In this document: positions 1 through 9,340 of the stretch, one piece after another
How positions within the stretch are numbered: the stretch's first letter is position 1
Layout of the letters: each line of letters starts with the position of its first letter
From: Aureimonas sp. AU20
GTDB taxonomy: Bacteria > Pseudomonadota > Alphaproteobacteria > Rhizobiales > Rhizobiaceae
Length of the DNA stretch: 64,000 bases
NCBI RefSeq assembly: GCF_001442755.1
Contig: NZ_CP006367.1
Location: forward strand, 2,976,001-3,040,000
Reading direction: 5' to 3'
Notes under the pieces: generated by a model
Seen by the model: only the letters and a program-made list of their open reading frames with translations
Told to the model about the DNA's origin: nothing
Databases searched by the model: none
Position numbers and translations under genes: made by a program

Positions 1-1
1 A

Positions 2-97
2 GTACCCGGCGCGATTCGTTCGCTCAACGTCTCCAACGCGGCGGCCGTCGCGCTCTATGCCGCGCGCCGCTTCATGACGGCCGCGCGTTCGGCCTGA
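2..97 (+). CDS. SpoU/TrmH-type RNA 2'-O-methyltransferase, C-terminal fragment
   Basis: Only the last 31 codons lie inside the window. They read SLNVSNAAAVALYAAR near the end, the C-terminal motif 3 of the SpoU (TrmH) family of SAM-dependent RNA ribose 2'-O-methyltransferases, which form a trefoil knot that binds SAM. RlmB (23S rRNA Gm2251) is the most common member with this ending, but the specificity cannot be decided from the fragment. The stop codon TGA is followed ten bases later by a perfect 12-bp hairpin. Confidence 0.75.
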   Translation, partial: VPGAIRSLNVSNAAAVALYAARRFMTAARSA

Positions 98-106
98 ATT
101 AAACCG

Positions 107-140
107 CTACCGGGCGGCTCGCGATCGGGCCGCCCGGTAG
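107..140. terminator. Perfect 12-bp hairpin after the methyltransferase gene
   Basis: Arms at 107-118 and 129-140 (CTACCGGGCGGC and its exact complement) enclose a 10-base loop. There is no T-run on the plus strand; on the minus strand it is followed by TTTAATT. It probably ends the methyltransferase transcript, with weak intrinsic character. Confidence 0.5.
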
Positions 141-313
141 ACATCCCCGATCGACACAAGCGAGCCGACGGGCTCCGGCTTCGCACCTTGGGAGTCCGCC
201 TCCCCGGCGCCTCGCGCCTCCAATCGACCCAGCACCAGTCTCTCGAAGACGAGACGCCGTTCGAGCGTCTCGACCAGATGGCGCTGGCGCTCGATCCGTT
301 TTTCCAGTCGCAT
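107..313 (-). CDS. Small hypothetical protein, doubtful
   Basis: This is a 68-residue ORF whose first 35 residues are rich in Glu, Arg and Leu and would form an amphipathic or coiled-coil helix; the rest is low in structure. A GGAAG sequence stands about six bases before the ATG, which favours translation. Against it, the last codons run through the hairpin at 107-140. No family was recognised. It points away from the downstream TRAP genes, and the start-to-start interval of about 175 bases could hold divergent promoters. Confidence 0.35.
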   Translation of the reverse strand: MRLEKRIERQRHLVETLERRLVFERLVLGRLEARGAGEADSQGAKPEPVGSLVSIGDVYRAARSRAAR

Positions 314-488
314 GTCACTTCCACGTCAGATCCGGCCAGCCCAGCCTCTTGCGCACCCGCGCATGGGAAAAGGACTGGCTTTGTCCAGTGCTTATGTCAT
401 AGGCGAAGAGTGAACGCAGCGAGCGAGGCGCGGCGGATCGTTTCGCCTCCCGCGTGTCGCTTCGTCCTTTGCGTCGTTGGGGGAGACG

Positions 489-1028
489 ATGAACGCATTT
501 CTGCTCGTCAGTCGCGGCATAGACCGCCTTTCCGCGGGCTTCGCCGTGATCGCGGATTATCTCGTTCTCATCGCGGTTCTGGTCAGCGCCGGCAATGCGC
601 TGCTGCGCTACACGCTGAACATCAGCACCAACGGGCTGCTCGAAGTGCAGTGGTACATGTTCGCCGCGATCGTCTTGCTGGGCGCGTCCTATACGCTGCG
701 CATGAACGAGCATGTCCGGGTCGATCTCGTTTACTCCATGATGTCGGCGCGCGGGCGGATCCTGATCGACATCTTCGGCTTCGTGGTTCTGTTCCTGCCG
801 GTGATCGGCTTTCTGTTCTACCTGACCTTTCCGTTCTTCTGGCGATCCTTCGTCACGGGCGAGGCGTCGATGAACGCGGGCGGGCTCATCCTCTGGCCGG
901 CCAAGCTGACCCTGCCGCTCGGCTTCGGGCTTCTGTTCCTGCAGGGCCTGTCGGAGCTCATCAAGCGTGTGGCCGCTCTGAACGGGCTGCTGACGCTCGA
1001 GACCAAATACGAAAAGCCGCTTCAGTAA
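489..1028 (+). CDS. dctQ: TRAP transporter small membrane subunit DctQ
   Basis: This is the small integral membrane subunit of a tripartite ATP-independent periplasmic (TRAP) transporter, which pairs with the large subunit to import an organic acid using an ion gradient. The 179 residues contain four hydrophobic segments (about 17-38, 52-70, 91-117 and 139-157) and the DctQ-typical sequence EVQWYMFAAIVLLG in the second. The start is set at the ATG preceded by GGGGGAG four bases upstream, rather than the in-frame TTG four codons earlier. dctM follows after 24 bases, so the two are one operon. The binding proteins lie on the opposite strand downstream. Confidence 0.92.
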   Translation: MNAFLLVSRGIDRLSAGFAVIADYLVLIAVLVSAGNALLRYTLNISTNGLLEVQWYMFAAIVLLGASYTLRMNEHVRVDLVYSMMSARGRILIDIFGFVVLFLPVIGFLFYLTFPFFWRSFVTGEASMNAGGLILWPAKLTLPLGFGLLFLQGLSELIKRVAALNGLLTLETKYEKPLQ

Positions 1029-1052
1029 TCCGGCGTCCGGGGGGACTTCTTC

Positions 1053-2651
1053 ATGTTCGAATACGGTCCGATGCCGCCGATGATGTTCGGCGCGATGATC
1101 GTCTTTCTGCTGCTGGGCTTTCCGGTGGCTTTCACGCTCGCCGCCGTCGGAATGCTGTTCGGCGTTCTCGGCATCGTGTTCGAGCATTTCAACCCGTCTC
1201 TGCTGAACGCCCTGCCGCTGCGCTTCTACGGCGTGATCTCGAACGACCTCCTGCTCGCCATCCCTTTCTTCACCTTCATGGGCGCGATTCTGGAGCGCTG
1301 CGGCCTGGCGGAAGATCTATTGGAGGGGTCCGGCCAGCTCTTCGGGCCGATCCCTGGTGGCCTCGCCTATGCCGTGGTAATCGTCGGCGCGGTGCTCGGC
1401 GCCATCACCGGCACGGTCGCCGCCTCGGTCATCGCGATGGGCGTCGTCTCGCTGCCCGTCATGATGCGCTACGGCTACGACATGCGGATCGCGACCGGCG
1501 TCATCGCCGCCTCGGGCACGATCACGCAGGTCATCCCGCCATCTCTCGTGCTCATCATCCTGGCAGACCAGCTCGGCCGCTCGGTGGGCGACATGTATGC
1601 CGGCGCGATCGGCCCTTCGCTCCTGCAGATCGCGCTGTTCCTCGCCTTCATCTTCGTGGTCTCGAAGCTGCAGCCGCACCGCATGCCGCCGCTGCCGCCC
1701 GAGGCGCGCACCAAGAGCGGGCGCGAGCTTCTCTGGCAGGTCGCCAAGGGCATGGTGCCTTCGCTGGCGCTGATCTTCCTTGTGCTCGGCACCATGTTCA
1801 TGGGCCTCGCGACGCCGACGGAAGCGGGCGCCATGGGCTCGGTCGGCGCCATCGTTCTGGCCGCCCTGCACCGCCGCCTGTCCTGGTCGCTGACCCGGCA
1901 GGCCATGGCCATGACCATGCGTCTCACCGCCATGGTGGTGTTCATCCTTATCGGCTCCACCGTCTTCAGCCTCGTGTTCCAAGGCATGGATGGCGGTCAC
2001 TGGATCGAATATCTTCTGTCCCACATTCCCGGCGGGGTCGTGGGCTTCCTGATCTTCGTCAACATCTTCATCTTCTTCGTGGCGTTCTTCCTCGACTTCT
2101 TCGAGATCGCCTTCATCATCGTGCCGTTGCTGGCCCCCGTGGCGAACTCGCTGGGCATCGACCTCGTCTGGTTCGGCGTCCTTCTCTGCGTGAACATGCA
2201 GACGGCCTTCATGCACCCGCCCTTCGGCTTCGCGCTGTTCTACCTGCGCGGTATCGCGCCGCCCAACGTGAAGACCTCCGACATCTATCTCGGCGCCATT
2301 CCCTGGCTCGGCCTCCAGCTCATCCTGGTTCTGGTGCTGATCCTCTGGCCGCAGTCGGTGACCTACTTCATCAAGAAGGAAGCGGTGGTGGATCCCAGCA
2401 CGATCCAGCTCAACATCCCGATGCCGGGCATGCAGAGCGCGCCGGGCGGCGCGCCCTCAGTCGGAGCTGCGCCGAGCTTCGGCCAGCCCGCCGCCCCCTC
2501 CTTCGGGCAGCCGGCGGCTCCAAGCTTCGGCGCGCCCGCTGCGCCCAGCTTCGGCCAACCGTCGGCCCCGGCAGCGCCGTCCTTCGGCCAGCCGCCATCG
2601 CCCGCCCCCACACCGGTGGCGCCCAGCTTCGGCGCCCCGACCCAGCCCTGA
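1053..2651 (+). CDS. dctM: TRAP transporter large permease DctM with a repetitive Pro/Ala tail
   Basis: This is the large subunit, the ion-coupled translocation channel of the TRAP system. Residues 1-450 are almost wholly membrane-spanning and carry DctM-family signatures such as ITGTVAASVIAMG and FMGLATPTEAGAMG. The protein has 532 residues, long for the family, because of a tail from about residue 455. Residues 473-529 hold six copies of an APSFG(Q/A)P-like unit. The tail would face one side of the membrane as a flexible, proline-rich extension; its role is unknown. It follows dctQ closely and ends just before a strong bidirectional terminator shared with the convergent dctP gene. Confidence 0.93.
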   Translation: MFEYGPMPPMMFGAMIVFLLLGFPVAFTLAAVGMLFGVLGIVFEHFNPSLLNALPLRFYGVISNDLLLAIPFFTFMGAILERCGLAEDLLEGSGQLFGPIPGGLAYAVVIVGAVLGAITGTVAASVIAMGVVSLPVMMRYGYDMRIATGVIAASGTITQVIPPSLVLIILADQLGRSVGDMYAGAIGPSLLQIALFLAFIFVVSKLQPHRMPPLPPEARTKSGRELLWQVAKGMVPSLALIFLVLGTMFMGLATPTEAGAMGSVGAIVLAALHRRLSWSLTRQAMAMTMRLTAMVVFILIGSTVFSLVFQGMDGGHWIEYLLSHIPGGVVGFLIFVNIFIFFVAFFLDFFEIAFIIVPLLAPVANSLGIDLVWFGVLLCVNMQTAFMHPPFGFALFYLRGIAPPNVKTSDIYLGAIPWLGLQLILVLVLILWPQSVTYFIKKEAVVDPSTIQLNIPMPGMQSAPGGAPSVGAAPSFGQPAAPSFGQPAAPSFGAPAAPSFGQPSAPAAPSFGQPPSPAPTPVAPSFGAPTQP

Positions 2652-2656
2652 ACGCA

Positions 2657-2685
2657 GAAAGCCGGCGGTCTCCCGCCGGCTTTCC
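2657..2685. terminator. Bidirectional Rho-independent terminator between dctM and dctP
   Basis: A perfect 12-bp stem (2657-2668 with 2673-2684, GAAAGCCGGCGG and complement) has a TCTC loop. The stem ends in TTTCC on plus and GAAA on minus, so it can stop both convergent transcripts. Confidence 0.75.
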
Positions 2686-2710
2686 AATTCGCGAAGAGGG
2701 CGCGAGCCGT

Positions 2711-3826
<1,116 letters not shown>

Positions 3827-3954
3827 CTAGCTGCCCCCTCCTCGGGGTGCGGCATTCTGAGAGGACACAAGCGACGCGCGCAAGACGCGCGGCGCCTATC
3901 ACGAAAGCGTGTGGAGGGGCGATCCGTCGAGCCGACCCTGCCAGGGCTCAGGCC

Positions 3955-5049
3955 TTACTTGCCGGCCGCCTGCTGCGAGTAGACATAGGTGTCGTTGGTG
4001 TATTCCGCGACGCGGAACCACTCGTAGACCTGCGTGCGGAACTGGCTCCAGGGATCGTACATCGCCTTCCACTTCGGGTTCGAGGCGTCGAGCTGGGAGT
4101 ACAGTGTCTTCGCCGAATCATAGGCGGCGTCCAGCACGTCGCGCGGCAGCGGGCGAAGCTGAACGCCCTTGCCGACCAGCGAACGGATGGCGCGCATGTT
4201 CTTCACATCATAGTCGGCGAGCATCCGCGTGTTGCAGACGGTCGAGGCCGTCTCCAGCGCGGCGCGGTAGGTCGCGGGCAGTTCCTCCATCTTCACCTTG
4301 TTGAAGATGTAGTGGACCGTCGGGCCGGCCTCCCAGAAGGCGGGGTAATAGTAGAAGGGCGCGACCTGATAGAAGCCGAGCTTCTCGTCGTCATAGGGGC
4401 CGACGAACTCGGTGGCGTCCAGCGTGCCGCGCTCCAGCGCGGGATAGACGTCGCCGCCAGCCAGCTGCTGCGCCACGACGCCGAGCGGCGCCAGGACCTG
4501 GCCGGCGATGCCGGCAATGCGCATCTTCAGGCCCTTGAGATCGGCCAGCGAATTGATTTCCTTGCGGAACCAGCCGCCCATCTGCGTGCCCGTGTTGCCG
4601 CCGGGATGGGCGACCACGCCATAGTCGGCGAGGAAGGCGTTCACCGCCTCGTTGCCGCCGCCATTGTAGAGCCAGGCGTTCTGCTGTCGGGCGTTGAGGC
4701 CGAAGGGAATGGCCGAGCCGATGGCGAAGGTCGGGTCCTTGCCGACATAGTAATAGAGAACGGAATGGGCCGCCTCGACCGTGCCACCCTGCACGGCGTC
4801 GAGCGCCTGCAATCCGGGCACCAGCTCGCCGGCCGGAAACACGTCGATCTTGAACTTGCCGCCGGTGAGGTCCGACACGGTCTTGGCGAAGAGCTGCGAA
4901 GACCCGAACAGCGTGTCGAGCGTGTTCGGGAAGCTCGACGTCATGCGCCAGCGCAGGTTGGGCGTGCTTTGCGCGAGCGCGGGCGCCGCGAGCGTCAGGC
5001 TGGCGCCGGCCGACAAGCCGGCCGTTTGAATGAAACGACGACGATCCAT
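3955..5049 (-). CDS. dctP: TRAP transporter substrate-binding protein DctP (copy 2)
   Basis: This is a 364-residue receptor of the same family as its neighbour and identical to it over long stretches, with the same RR-type signal (RRRF, ending APALAQ). A local difference is ATEFVGP in place of ATEWIGP in the ligand region, which could change specificity. The ATG at 5049 follows a GGGGGG ribosome-binding stretch; a longer in-frame ORF upstream has no support. The two receptor genes form a tandem duplication transcribed towards dctQM. Either two ligands share one permease, or one receptor belongs to a permease elsewhere. Confidence 0.92.
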   Translation of the reverse strand: MDRRRFIQTAGLSAGASLTLAAPALAQSTPNLRWRMTSSFPNTLDTLFGSSQLFAKTVSDLTGGKFKIDVFPAGELVPGLQALDAVQGGTVEAAHSVLYYYVGKDPTFAIGSAIPFGLNARQQNAWLYNGGGNEAVNAFLADYGVVAHPGGNTGTQMGGWFRKEINSLADLKGLKMRIAGIAGQVLAPLGVVAQQLAGGDVYPALERGTLDATEFVGPYDDEKLGFYQVAPFYYYPAFWEAGPTVHYIFNKVKMEELPATYRAALETASTVCNTRMLADYDVKNMRAIRSLVGKGVQLRPLPRDVLDAAYDSAKTLYSQLDASNPKWKAMYDPWSQFRTQVYEWFRVAEYTNDTYVYSQQAAGK

Positions 5050-5270
5050 GAATTCCCCCCAGGAGGCCCGCCTTCTCGCTCGAAGGCTCTGGCCGAATGC
5101 GATGCTGCTTAAGGCGTGAATGATGCGAAGGCTCGGCCGTGGACGCAAGGCACGAGACCGTCTCGGCCTCCCCCCGCCCCCGCGTTTCGAGACTTCCCTA
5201 CACGAACTTACCCGAAACGAAAATTTAAAGGTGCAGCGCTCGCTGCAGCGTGATATCAACCGCCCCGGTC

Positions 5271-5346
5271 GCCGGCTTAGCTCAGCTGGTAGAGCACCTG
5301 ATTTGTAATCAGGGGGTCGCGGGTTCGAGCCCTGCAGCCGGCACCA
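5271..5346 (+). tRNA. tRNA-Thr (anticodon UGU)
   Basis: A complete cloverleaf is visible. The acceptor stem GCCGGCT (5271-5277) pairs with AGCCGGC (5336-5342), the D-arm has AGCTCAGCTGGTAGAGC, the anticodon loop ATTTGTAAT carries TGT at 5304-5306, and the T-loop is GGTTCGAGCC. The discriminator is A5343 and CCA (5344-5346) is genome-encoded. It reads ACA and related threonine codons. Confidence 0.97.
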
Positions 5347-5401
5347 TTCCTCCTTCCGATCCTCGATTTATGCGCTCATTGATAGCGCGCTCCGTCTCGT
5401 C

Positions 5402-6438
5402 TCAGGCGAGTTGCGGGCGCCGCGATGGCGCGAGAACGCGCTGTGCGGGAACCTCGACAAGCGCGCGGACGGCGAAAGCCAGGAGACCGACGACGAGCAG
5501 GGCCGTAAGAATGGAGAGCGAAGCAGAGACGCCCGCCTGTTGAAGCTGTCGGATCACGAAGAAGCCGATCGTCTCGTGGACGAGATAAAGGGCGTAGGAC
5601 AGAGCGCCTAGACCGAGGCAGACGCGATTGTTCAGCGGACGAAGCCAGCCTTTGGCGCAGGCGAAGACGAGAGCGGCATAAAGCAGCGTCTTCGCCGGAG
5701 CCGTAAGGTCTAGCCGTTGCAGGACCGGCCATTCAGAAACGGCCGACGCCACGAAGGCAAGGCCGATGCCGAGGATGACCAGCGATGTCCCCTGCCTGCG
5801 ATAAAGCCGGCAGGCGAAGAGGCCAAGCGCGAAGAGATAGGAAACTGAACGTTCAGGACGATCGAGAGGACGTCGATCGGCGTCTGCGGCGCATAGAAAT
5901 TGCGCCCGGCGAAACTGAGATTCGCCGCGACGGAGAAGAGCAGCCAAGCCACCACGAAGCGATCGAAATGCCGCGCCCCGAGCCCGAAGAAGGCGCAGCC
6001 CGCCAAGGCGTAGAAGCCAATCTCGCGCGTCAAAGTCCAATAGGCGGCCTCGACATGGCCGAAGCCGATCAAGGTCGGCGCCATGGTCAGGCTGGCCAGC
6101 GCGTCCTCACCGCTGACGGACCGTGGGTTGAAGCCCGTCGCGGCGATGAGGCCGAATGTGAGAAAGAGGCAGGCGGCATAGGCGGGATAAAGGCGGGCGA
6201 AGCGAGCGCGCATGAAGGCGCCGAGACCGGCCGAGCGCTCCAGCGTCATGAGAATCACGAAGCCGCTGATGACGAAGAAGACGCGCACCGCGAAACCGCC
6301 CCAGGGCACGCTCAGCGCCGGTGGCGCGCCCAGCCAGTCGAAGCGCAGGGGATAACCGGCCGTGAAGTGGTAGAGCACCACGCTCGCCGCTGCGAGACCG
6401 CGCAAGGCATCGAGCTGCTGCAACCGAACCACCGCCAT
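5402..6438 (-). pseudogene. Acyltransferase-3 family membrane protein, frameshifted
   Basis: The first part (from ATG 6438) begins MAVVRLQQLDALRGLAA and continues with HFTAGYP and FFVISGFVI, typical of acyltransferase-3 (OafA/ExoZ-like) enzymes that O-acylate surface sugars in about ten membrane helices. Near 5840-5850 the frame runs off after VLNVQ. The next frame then continues the family sequence (YLFALGLFACRLY, later LGALSYALYLVHETIGFF) to the TGA at 5402. One base appears to be missing in or beside the TTTCC run. Total length (345 codons plus two bases) fits one broken gene. It is either a real pseudogene or a sequencing error; the single site and otherwise intact frames make either plausible. 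Confidence 0.85.
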
Positions 6439-6744
6439 GGACCGAACGCTCCCTGCCGGCAGCCCGCATCGACGCGCCAACAGCCGGAAGCCGCGACAAT
6501 GCCGCGCGGCACCGCTCCTGTCGATGACGGGCAGGCGAGAACCTCAGGTGATTCTTCTCAGGGTTGCGCCGCTTGCAGAGGATTCAATTCGAGATAAATC
6601 GCGCGCCCTGTGGTTCCGAGGCTTTCACCATGCGGCGATGCAACCCGGCCTCGGCAGGCCCGGACATGCCGTATGGCTGCGGATGGCTCGCAGTTTAACG
6701 AGTTTCTCCATTCGTCCTGCACGCGCCCCGCCCATCCTCGCCCC
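6439..6744. other. Intergenic stretch of about 300 bases
   Basis: This lies between the divergent acyltransferase and the hypothetical membrane-anchored protein. It probably holds both promoters. No conserved motif, tRNA or well-placed small ORF could be seen, although the downstream frame stays open back to 6610. Confidence 0.4.
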
Positions 6745-7215
6745 ATGTTCGAACCGCGAATGGAGCAGACGGTGGCGAAGAAGATAAAAGCGGCGACGGC
6801 GCAAACCGCAGAGGGCGGCAAGCCTGCCAAGCGTGGCCTGTCGCGCAAGGTCAAGATCATGGCGGGCGGTGCCCTCGCCTTCGCCCTCGTGTCGGCCGCC
6901 GGCGGCACCTATCTCCTGACGCAGGCCTCCAGCCACGCGCCAGGCCGAACCGCCGAAGCCGAATCCCCCGCGAACGAGGGCATCCCCGTTCCCATGCCCG
7001 TGGTCAGCGTCGCGTCGGCGGCACAGGCCAAGCCCAGCGACTACCAGATCGTCCAGATCTTCAAGGGCGAGGCTCTCCTGGCGACGCGCGACAATCTCGT
7101 TCGCGTCAAGGTCGGCTCCTCCGCGCCCGGCATCGGGACGGTGACCGACATCCAGACCGGAACCAACGGCGGCGGCGCGGTGATCGGAACCGACGCGACG
7201 CTTCGCAGCCTCTGA
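6745..7215 (+). CDS. Hypothetical single-pass membrane protein
   Basis: No family was recognised. From the ATG at 6745 the product has 156 residues: a Lys-rich cytoplasmic head, one membrane helix at about residues 38-58 (IMAGGALAFALVSAAGGTYLL), a Pro/Ala/Glu-rich linker and a small C-terminal domain (about 95-150). The last domain (VQIFKGEALLATRDNLVRVKVG) looks like a short beta-rich periplasmic module. The start is uncertain because neither 6745 nor 6760 has a clear ribosome-binding site, and the frame is open back to 6610. A good terminator follows 26 bases after the stop, so it appears to be a single-gene unit. Confidence 0.65.
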   Translation: MFEPRMEQTVAKKIKAATAQTAEGGKPAKRGLSRKVKIMAGGALAFALVSAAGGTYLLTQASSHAPGRTAEAESPANEGIPVPMPVVSVASAAQAKPSDYQIVQIFKGEALLATRDNLVRVKVGSSAPGIGTVTDIQTGTNGGGAVIGTDATLRSL

Positions 7216-7241
7216 CGAAACCGAACCCGCAACGTTCGGAC

Positions 7242-7266
7242 AGGCCGGCCCTCGTGCCGGCCTTTT
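7242..7266 (+). terminator. Rho-independent terminator
   Basis: The hairpin AGGCCGGC (7242-7249) / GCCGGCCT (7256-7263) is followed by TTTTC. It separates the membrane protein gene from the molybdate operon. Confidence 0.8.
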
Positions 7267-7326
7267 CTATTTGCGGGTGCGGGATTTGTCCCCGCCCGGC
7301 CGGACCCGTCTTTCCCGCCGAAAATT

Positions 7327-7354
7327 CCCGCTATATCCAGATCGATATATCGGG
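7327..7354 (+). promoter_or_regulatory. Mo-box-like operator (ModE-type site) of the mod operon
   Basis: CCCGCTATATC (7327-7337) and GATATATCGGG (7344-7354) are inverted copies matching at 10 of 11 positions around a six-base centre. The core CGCTATAT-N8-ATATATCG fits the ModE/Mop Mo-box pattern (CG-N-TATAT-N8-ATATA-N-CG) known from E. coli and Rhodobacter, where molybdate-loaded ModE represses uptake. It lies 14 bases before the first ORF of the operon and must overlap the promoter or leader. Confidence 0.8.
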
Positions 7355-7368
7355 ACGGGGAATCACGC

Positions 7369-7512
7369 ATGTCGATTCGGGAATGGCTGGCGAAGGGTTT
7401 CGCCGCTTGTGGTCTTGAGGACGCGCGCGCCTGTCTGGCCTTCCTGAAGAGCGAGAAGCCGAAGGCCCTGTTCCGCCAGCAGGGCTTCAGCATCCTGCCG
7501 ACGAACTGCTAG
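7369..7512 (+). CDS. 47-residue ORF resembling the C-terminus of ModA
   Basis: This short ORF sits where modA is normally found, between the Mo-box and modB, with GGACGGGG as ribosome-binding site. Its second half (ARACLAFLKSEKPKALFRQQ followed by GFSILP) has the pattern that ends molybdate-binding proteins (A.AFL.FL.S..A...F...GF.VL). The signal peptide and both ligand-binding lobes are absent, so it cannot bind molybdate as ModA does. It may be the remnant of an internal modA deletion that kept a start codon, or a small protein that evolved from it. Residues 1-15 have no recognised match. modB starts 23 bases after its stop. Confidence 0.7.
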   Translation: MSIREWLAKGFAACGLEDARACLAFLKSEKPKALFRQQGFSILPTNC

Positions 7513-7535
7513 CGCACGCAGCGGCAGACGCGCTC

Positions 7536-8240
7536 ATGGAACCCTGGTGGGCCTTCAGCCCGGAAGAATGGACGGCCGTGCGGCTGAGCCTTCTGGTGGC
7601 CAGCGTCGCGACGCTGGCCAGCTTGCCCTTCGGCTTGCTGGTCGCCTGGCTTCTGGCGCGGGTGCGCTTCCCCGGCAAGACGGTGCTCAACGGGATCGTC
7701 CATCTGCCGCTGGTTCTGCCGCCGGTGGTCACCGGCTATCTGCTGCTGATTCTCTTCGGTCGGCGCGGCCCGCTCGGCGCCTTCTTCGAATCCTGGTTCG
7801 GCCTCGTCTTCTCGTTTCGGTGGACCGGGGCGGCGCTGGCCTCGGCTATCATGGGCTTCCCGCTCATGGTGCGCGCCATGCGCCTGTCGCTGGAGGCGGT
7901 GGACCGCAAGCTGGAGGACGCGGGCGCAACGCTCGGCGCGAGCCCCGCTTTTGTGTTCCTCACCGTCACCCTGCCGCTGGTCGCGCCGGGAATCCTCGCG
8001 GGCATGATCCTCGCCTTCGCCAAGGCGATGGGCGAATTCGGCGCGACAATCACCTTCGTCTCCAACATTCCCGGCCAGACGCAGACCCTGCCCGCCGCAA
8101 TCTACACGCTGACCCAGGTTCCCGGCGGCGACGGCGCCGCGCTGCGCCTGACGGCGCTGTCGGTGGCCCTGTCCATGGGCGCGCTCATCGCGTCGGAATG
8201 GCTGGCGGCGCGGCTCGGCCGCCGGGTCTCCGCCGCATGA
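7536..8240 (+). CDS. modB: Molybdate ABC transporter permease ModB
   Basis: This is the membrane subunit of the molybdate importer and forms the homodimeric channel. The 234 residues contain about five or six helices and the EAA coupling loop (EDAGATLGASPAFVFLTVTL) that docks on the ATPase. FGATITF and NIPGQTQTLP near the C-terminus are typical of ModB. Its stop overlaps the modC start (ATGA at 8237-8240), which indicates translational coupling. With no intact modA in front, substrate delivery must come from a receptor elsewhere, or the system is impaired. Confidence 0.95.
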   Translation: MEPWWAFSPEEWTAVRLSLLVASVATLASLPFGLLVAWLLARVRFPGKTVLNGIVHLPLVLPPVVTGYLLLILFGRRGPLGAFFESWFGLVFSFRWTGAALASAIMGFPLMVRAMRLSLEAVDRKLEDAGATLGASPAFVFLTVTLPLVAPGILAGMILAFAKAMGEFGATITFVSNIPGQTQTLPAAIYTLTQVPGGDGAALRLTALSVALSMGALIASEWLAARLGRRVSAA

Positions 8241-9340
8241 GCCTCGACATCGACGTTCAGCAGCGGCTCGGCGCCTTCGATCTCGACATCCGCTTTCGCG
8301 CCGAGGGGCGGCTGACCGTCCTGTTCGGGCAATCGGGCTCGGGCAAGACGTCGCTGGTCAATCTCGTCGCCGGTCTCGCCAAGCCTGACGCGGGGCGGAT
8401 CGCGATCGACGATCGCGTTCTCTGCGACACGGCGCGCGGGCTTTTCTTGCCCGCCCATCGCCGCCGCATCGGCTACGTGTTTCAGGACGCCCGGCTTTTT
8501 CCGCATCTCAGCGTGCGCCAAAATCTCCTGTTCGGCCGCTGGTTCGCGCCGAGCGCCGAGCGCCGGACGGAGCTCGAGGCGGTGGTCGATCTCCTCGGCC
8601 TGTCGGCCCTGCTCGGGCGGCGGCCCGCCGGGCTTTCGGGCGGGGAAAAGCAGCGGGTGGCGATCGGCCGGGCGCTCCTCGCCAGCCCTCGGCTTCTCCT
8701 GATGGACGAGCCGCTGGCCGCGCTGGATGAAGCGCGCAAGGCCGAGATCATCCCCTATATCGAGCGACTGCGGGACGAGGCCGGCGTGCCGATTCTCTAT
8801 GTCAGCCATTCCGTGACCGAAGTGCGCCGGCTCGCCTCGCATCTCGTCATGCTGGCGAATGGCCGGGTCGTGACCGAAGGGCCTGCGCGTAGCGTCATGG
8901 ACCGGCTCGATCTCTTCCCTTTGGCAGCGGATCAGGAGCCCGGCAGCGAACTCGCCGGAAGGGTCCTGTCGCACGACCGCCCCTATGGGCTGACGGCCGT
9001 CGCGCTCGCGGGAGCGGTGTTCCAGCTTCCGAGCCTCGATGCCCCGATCGGTGCGTCGCTCCGCCTTCGCATTCGGGCGCGGGACGTGATGATCGCGACA
9101 CGGCCGCCAGCGGGCCTGAGCGCGCTCAACATCGCGCCGGGCCGCATCCTTTCCATCGACTCGGCGGACCCGACGAGCGCGGATCTCCGGTTGGACTGCT
9201 CGGGCGACATCGTCCTCGCCCGCATCACCCGTCGCTCGGTGGAAGAGCTGGACCTCGCCGTTGGGCGCACCGTCTTCGCCATCGTCAAGGCGGTGTCGTT
9301 TCGCCGTCTCCCCCCGAACAAACCGGCGAGTCCGCATTAG
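8237..9340 (+). CDS. modC: Molybdate ABC transporter ATP-binding protein ModC
   Basis: This ATPase powers molybdate import. The 367 residues show Walker A GQSGSGKT (31-38), signature LSGGEKQRVAIGRAL, Walker B LLLMDEPLAALD and the switch His in YVSHS. The C-terminal third is the Mop/TOBE oxyanion-binding domain found in ModC, which senses intracellular molybdate. It starts inside the modB stop and ends overlapping the convergent gene at 9337 by four bases. Confidence 0.95.
   Translation: MSLDIDVQQRLGAFDLDIRFRAEGRLTVLFGQSGSGKTSLVNLVAGLAKPDAGRIAIDDRVLCDTARGLFLPAHRRRIGYVFQDARLFPHLSVRQNLLFGRWFAPSAERRTELEAVVDLLGLSALLGRRPAGLSGGEKQRVAIGRALLASPRLLLMDEPLAALDEARKAEIIPYIERLRDEAGVPILYVSHSVTEVRRLASHLVMLANGRVVTEGPARSVMDRLDLFPLAADQEPGSELAGRVLSHDRPYGLTAVALAGAVFQLPSLDAPIGASLRLRIRARDVMIATRPPAGLSALNIAPGRILSIDSADPTSADLRLDCSGDIVLARITRRSVEELDLAVGRTVFAIVKAVSFRRLPPNKPASPH

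Noticed and set aside
7547..8236. Open frame upstream of and continuous with modC
   Set aside because: It is the modC frame extended through modB in another frame. ModB in its own frame is clearly the gene, and modC starts at 8237.
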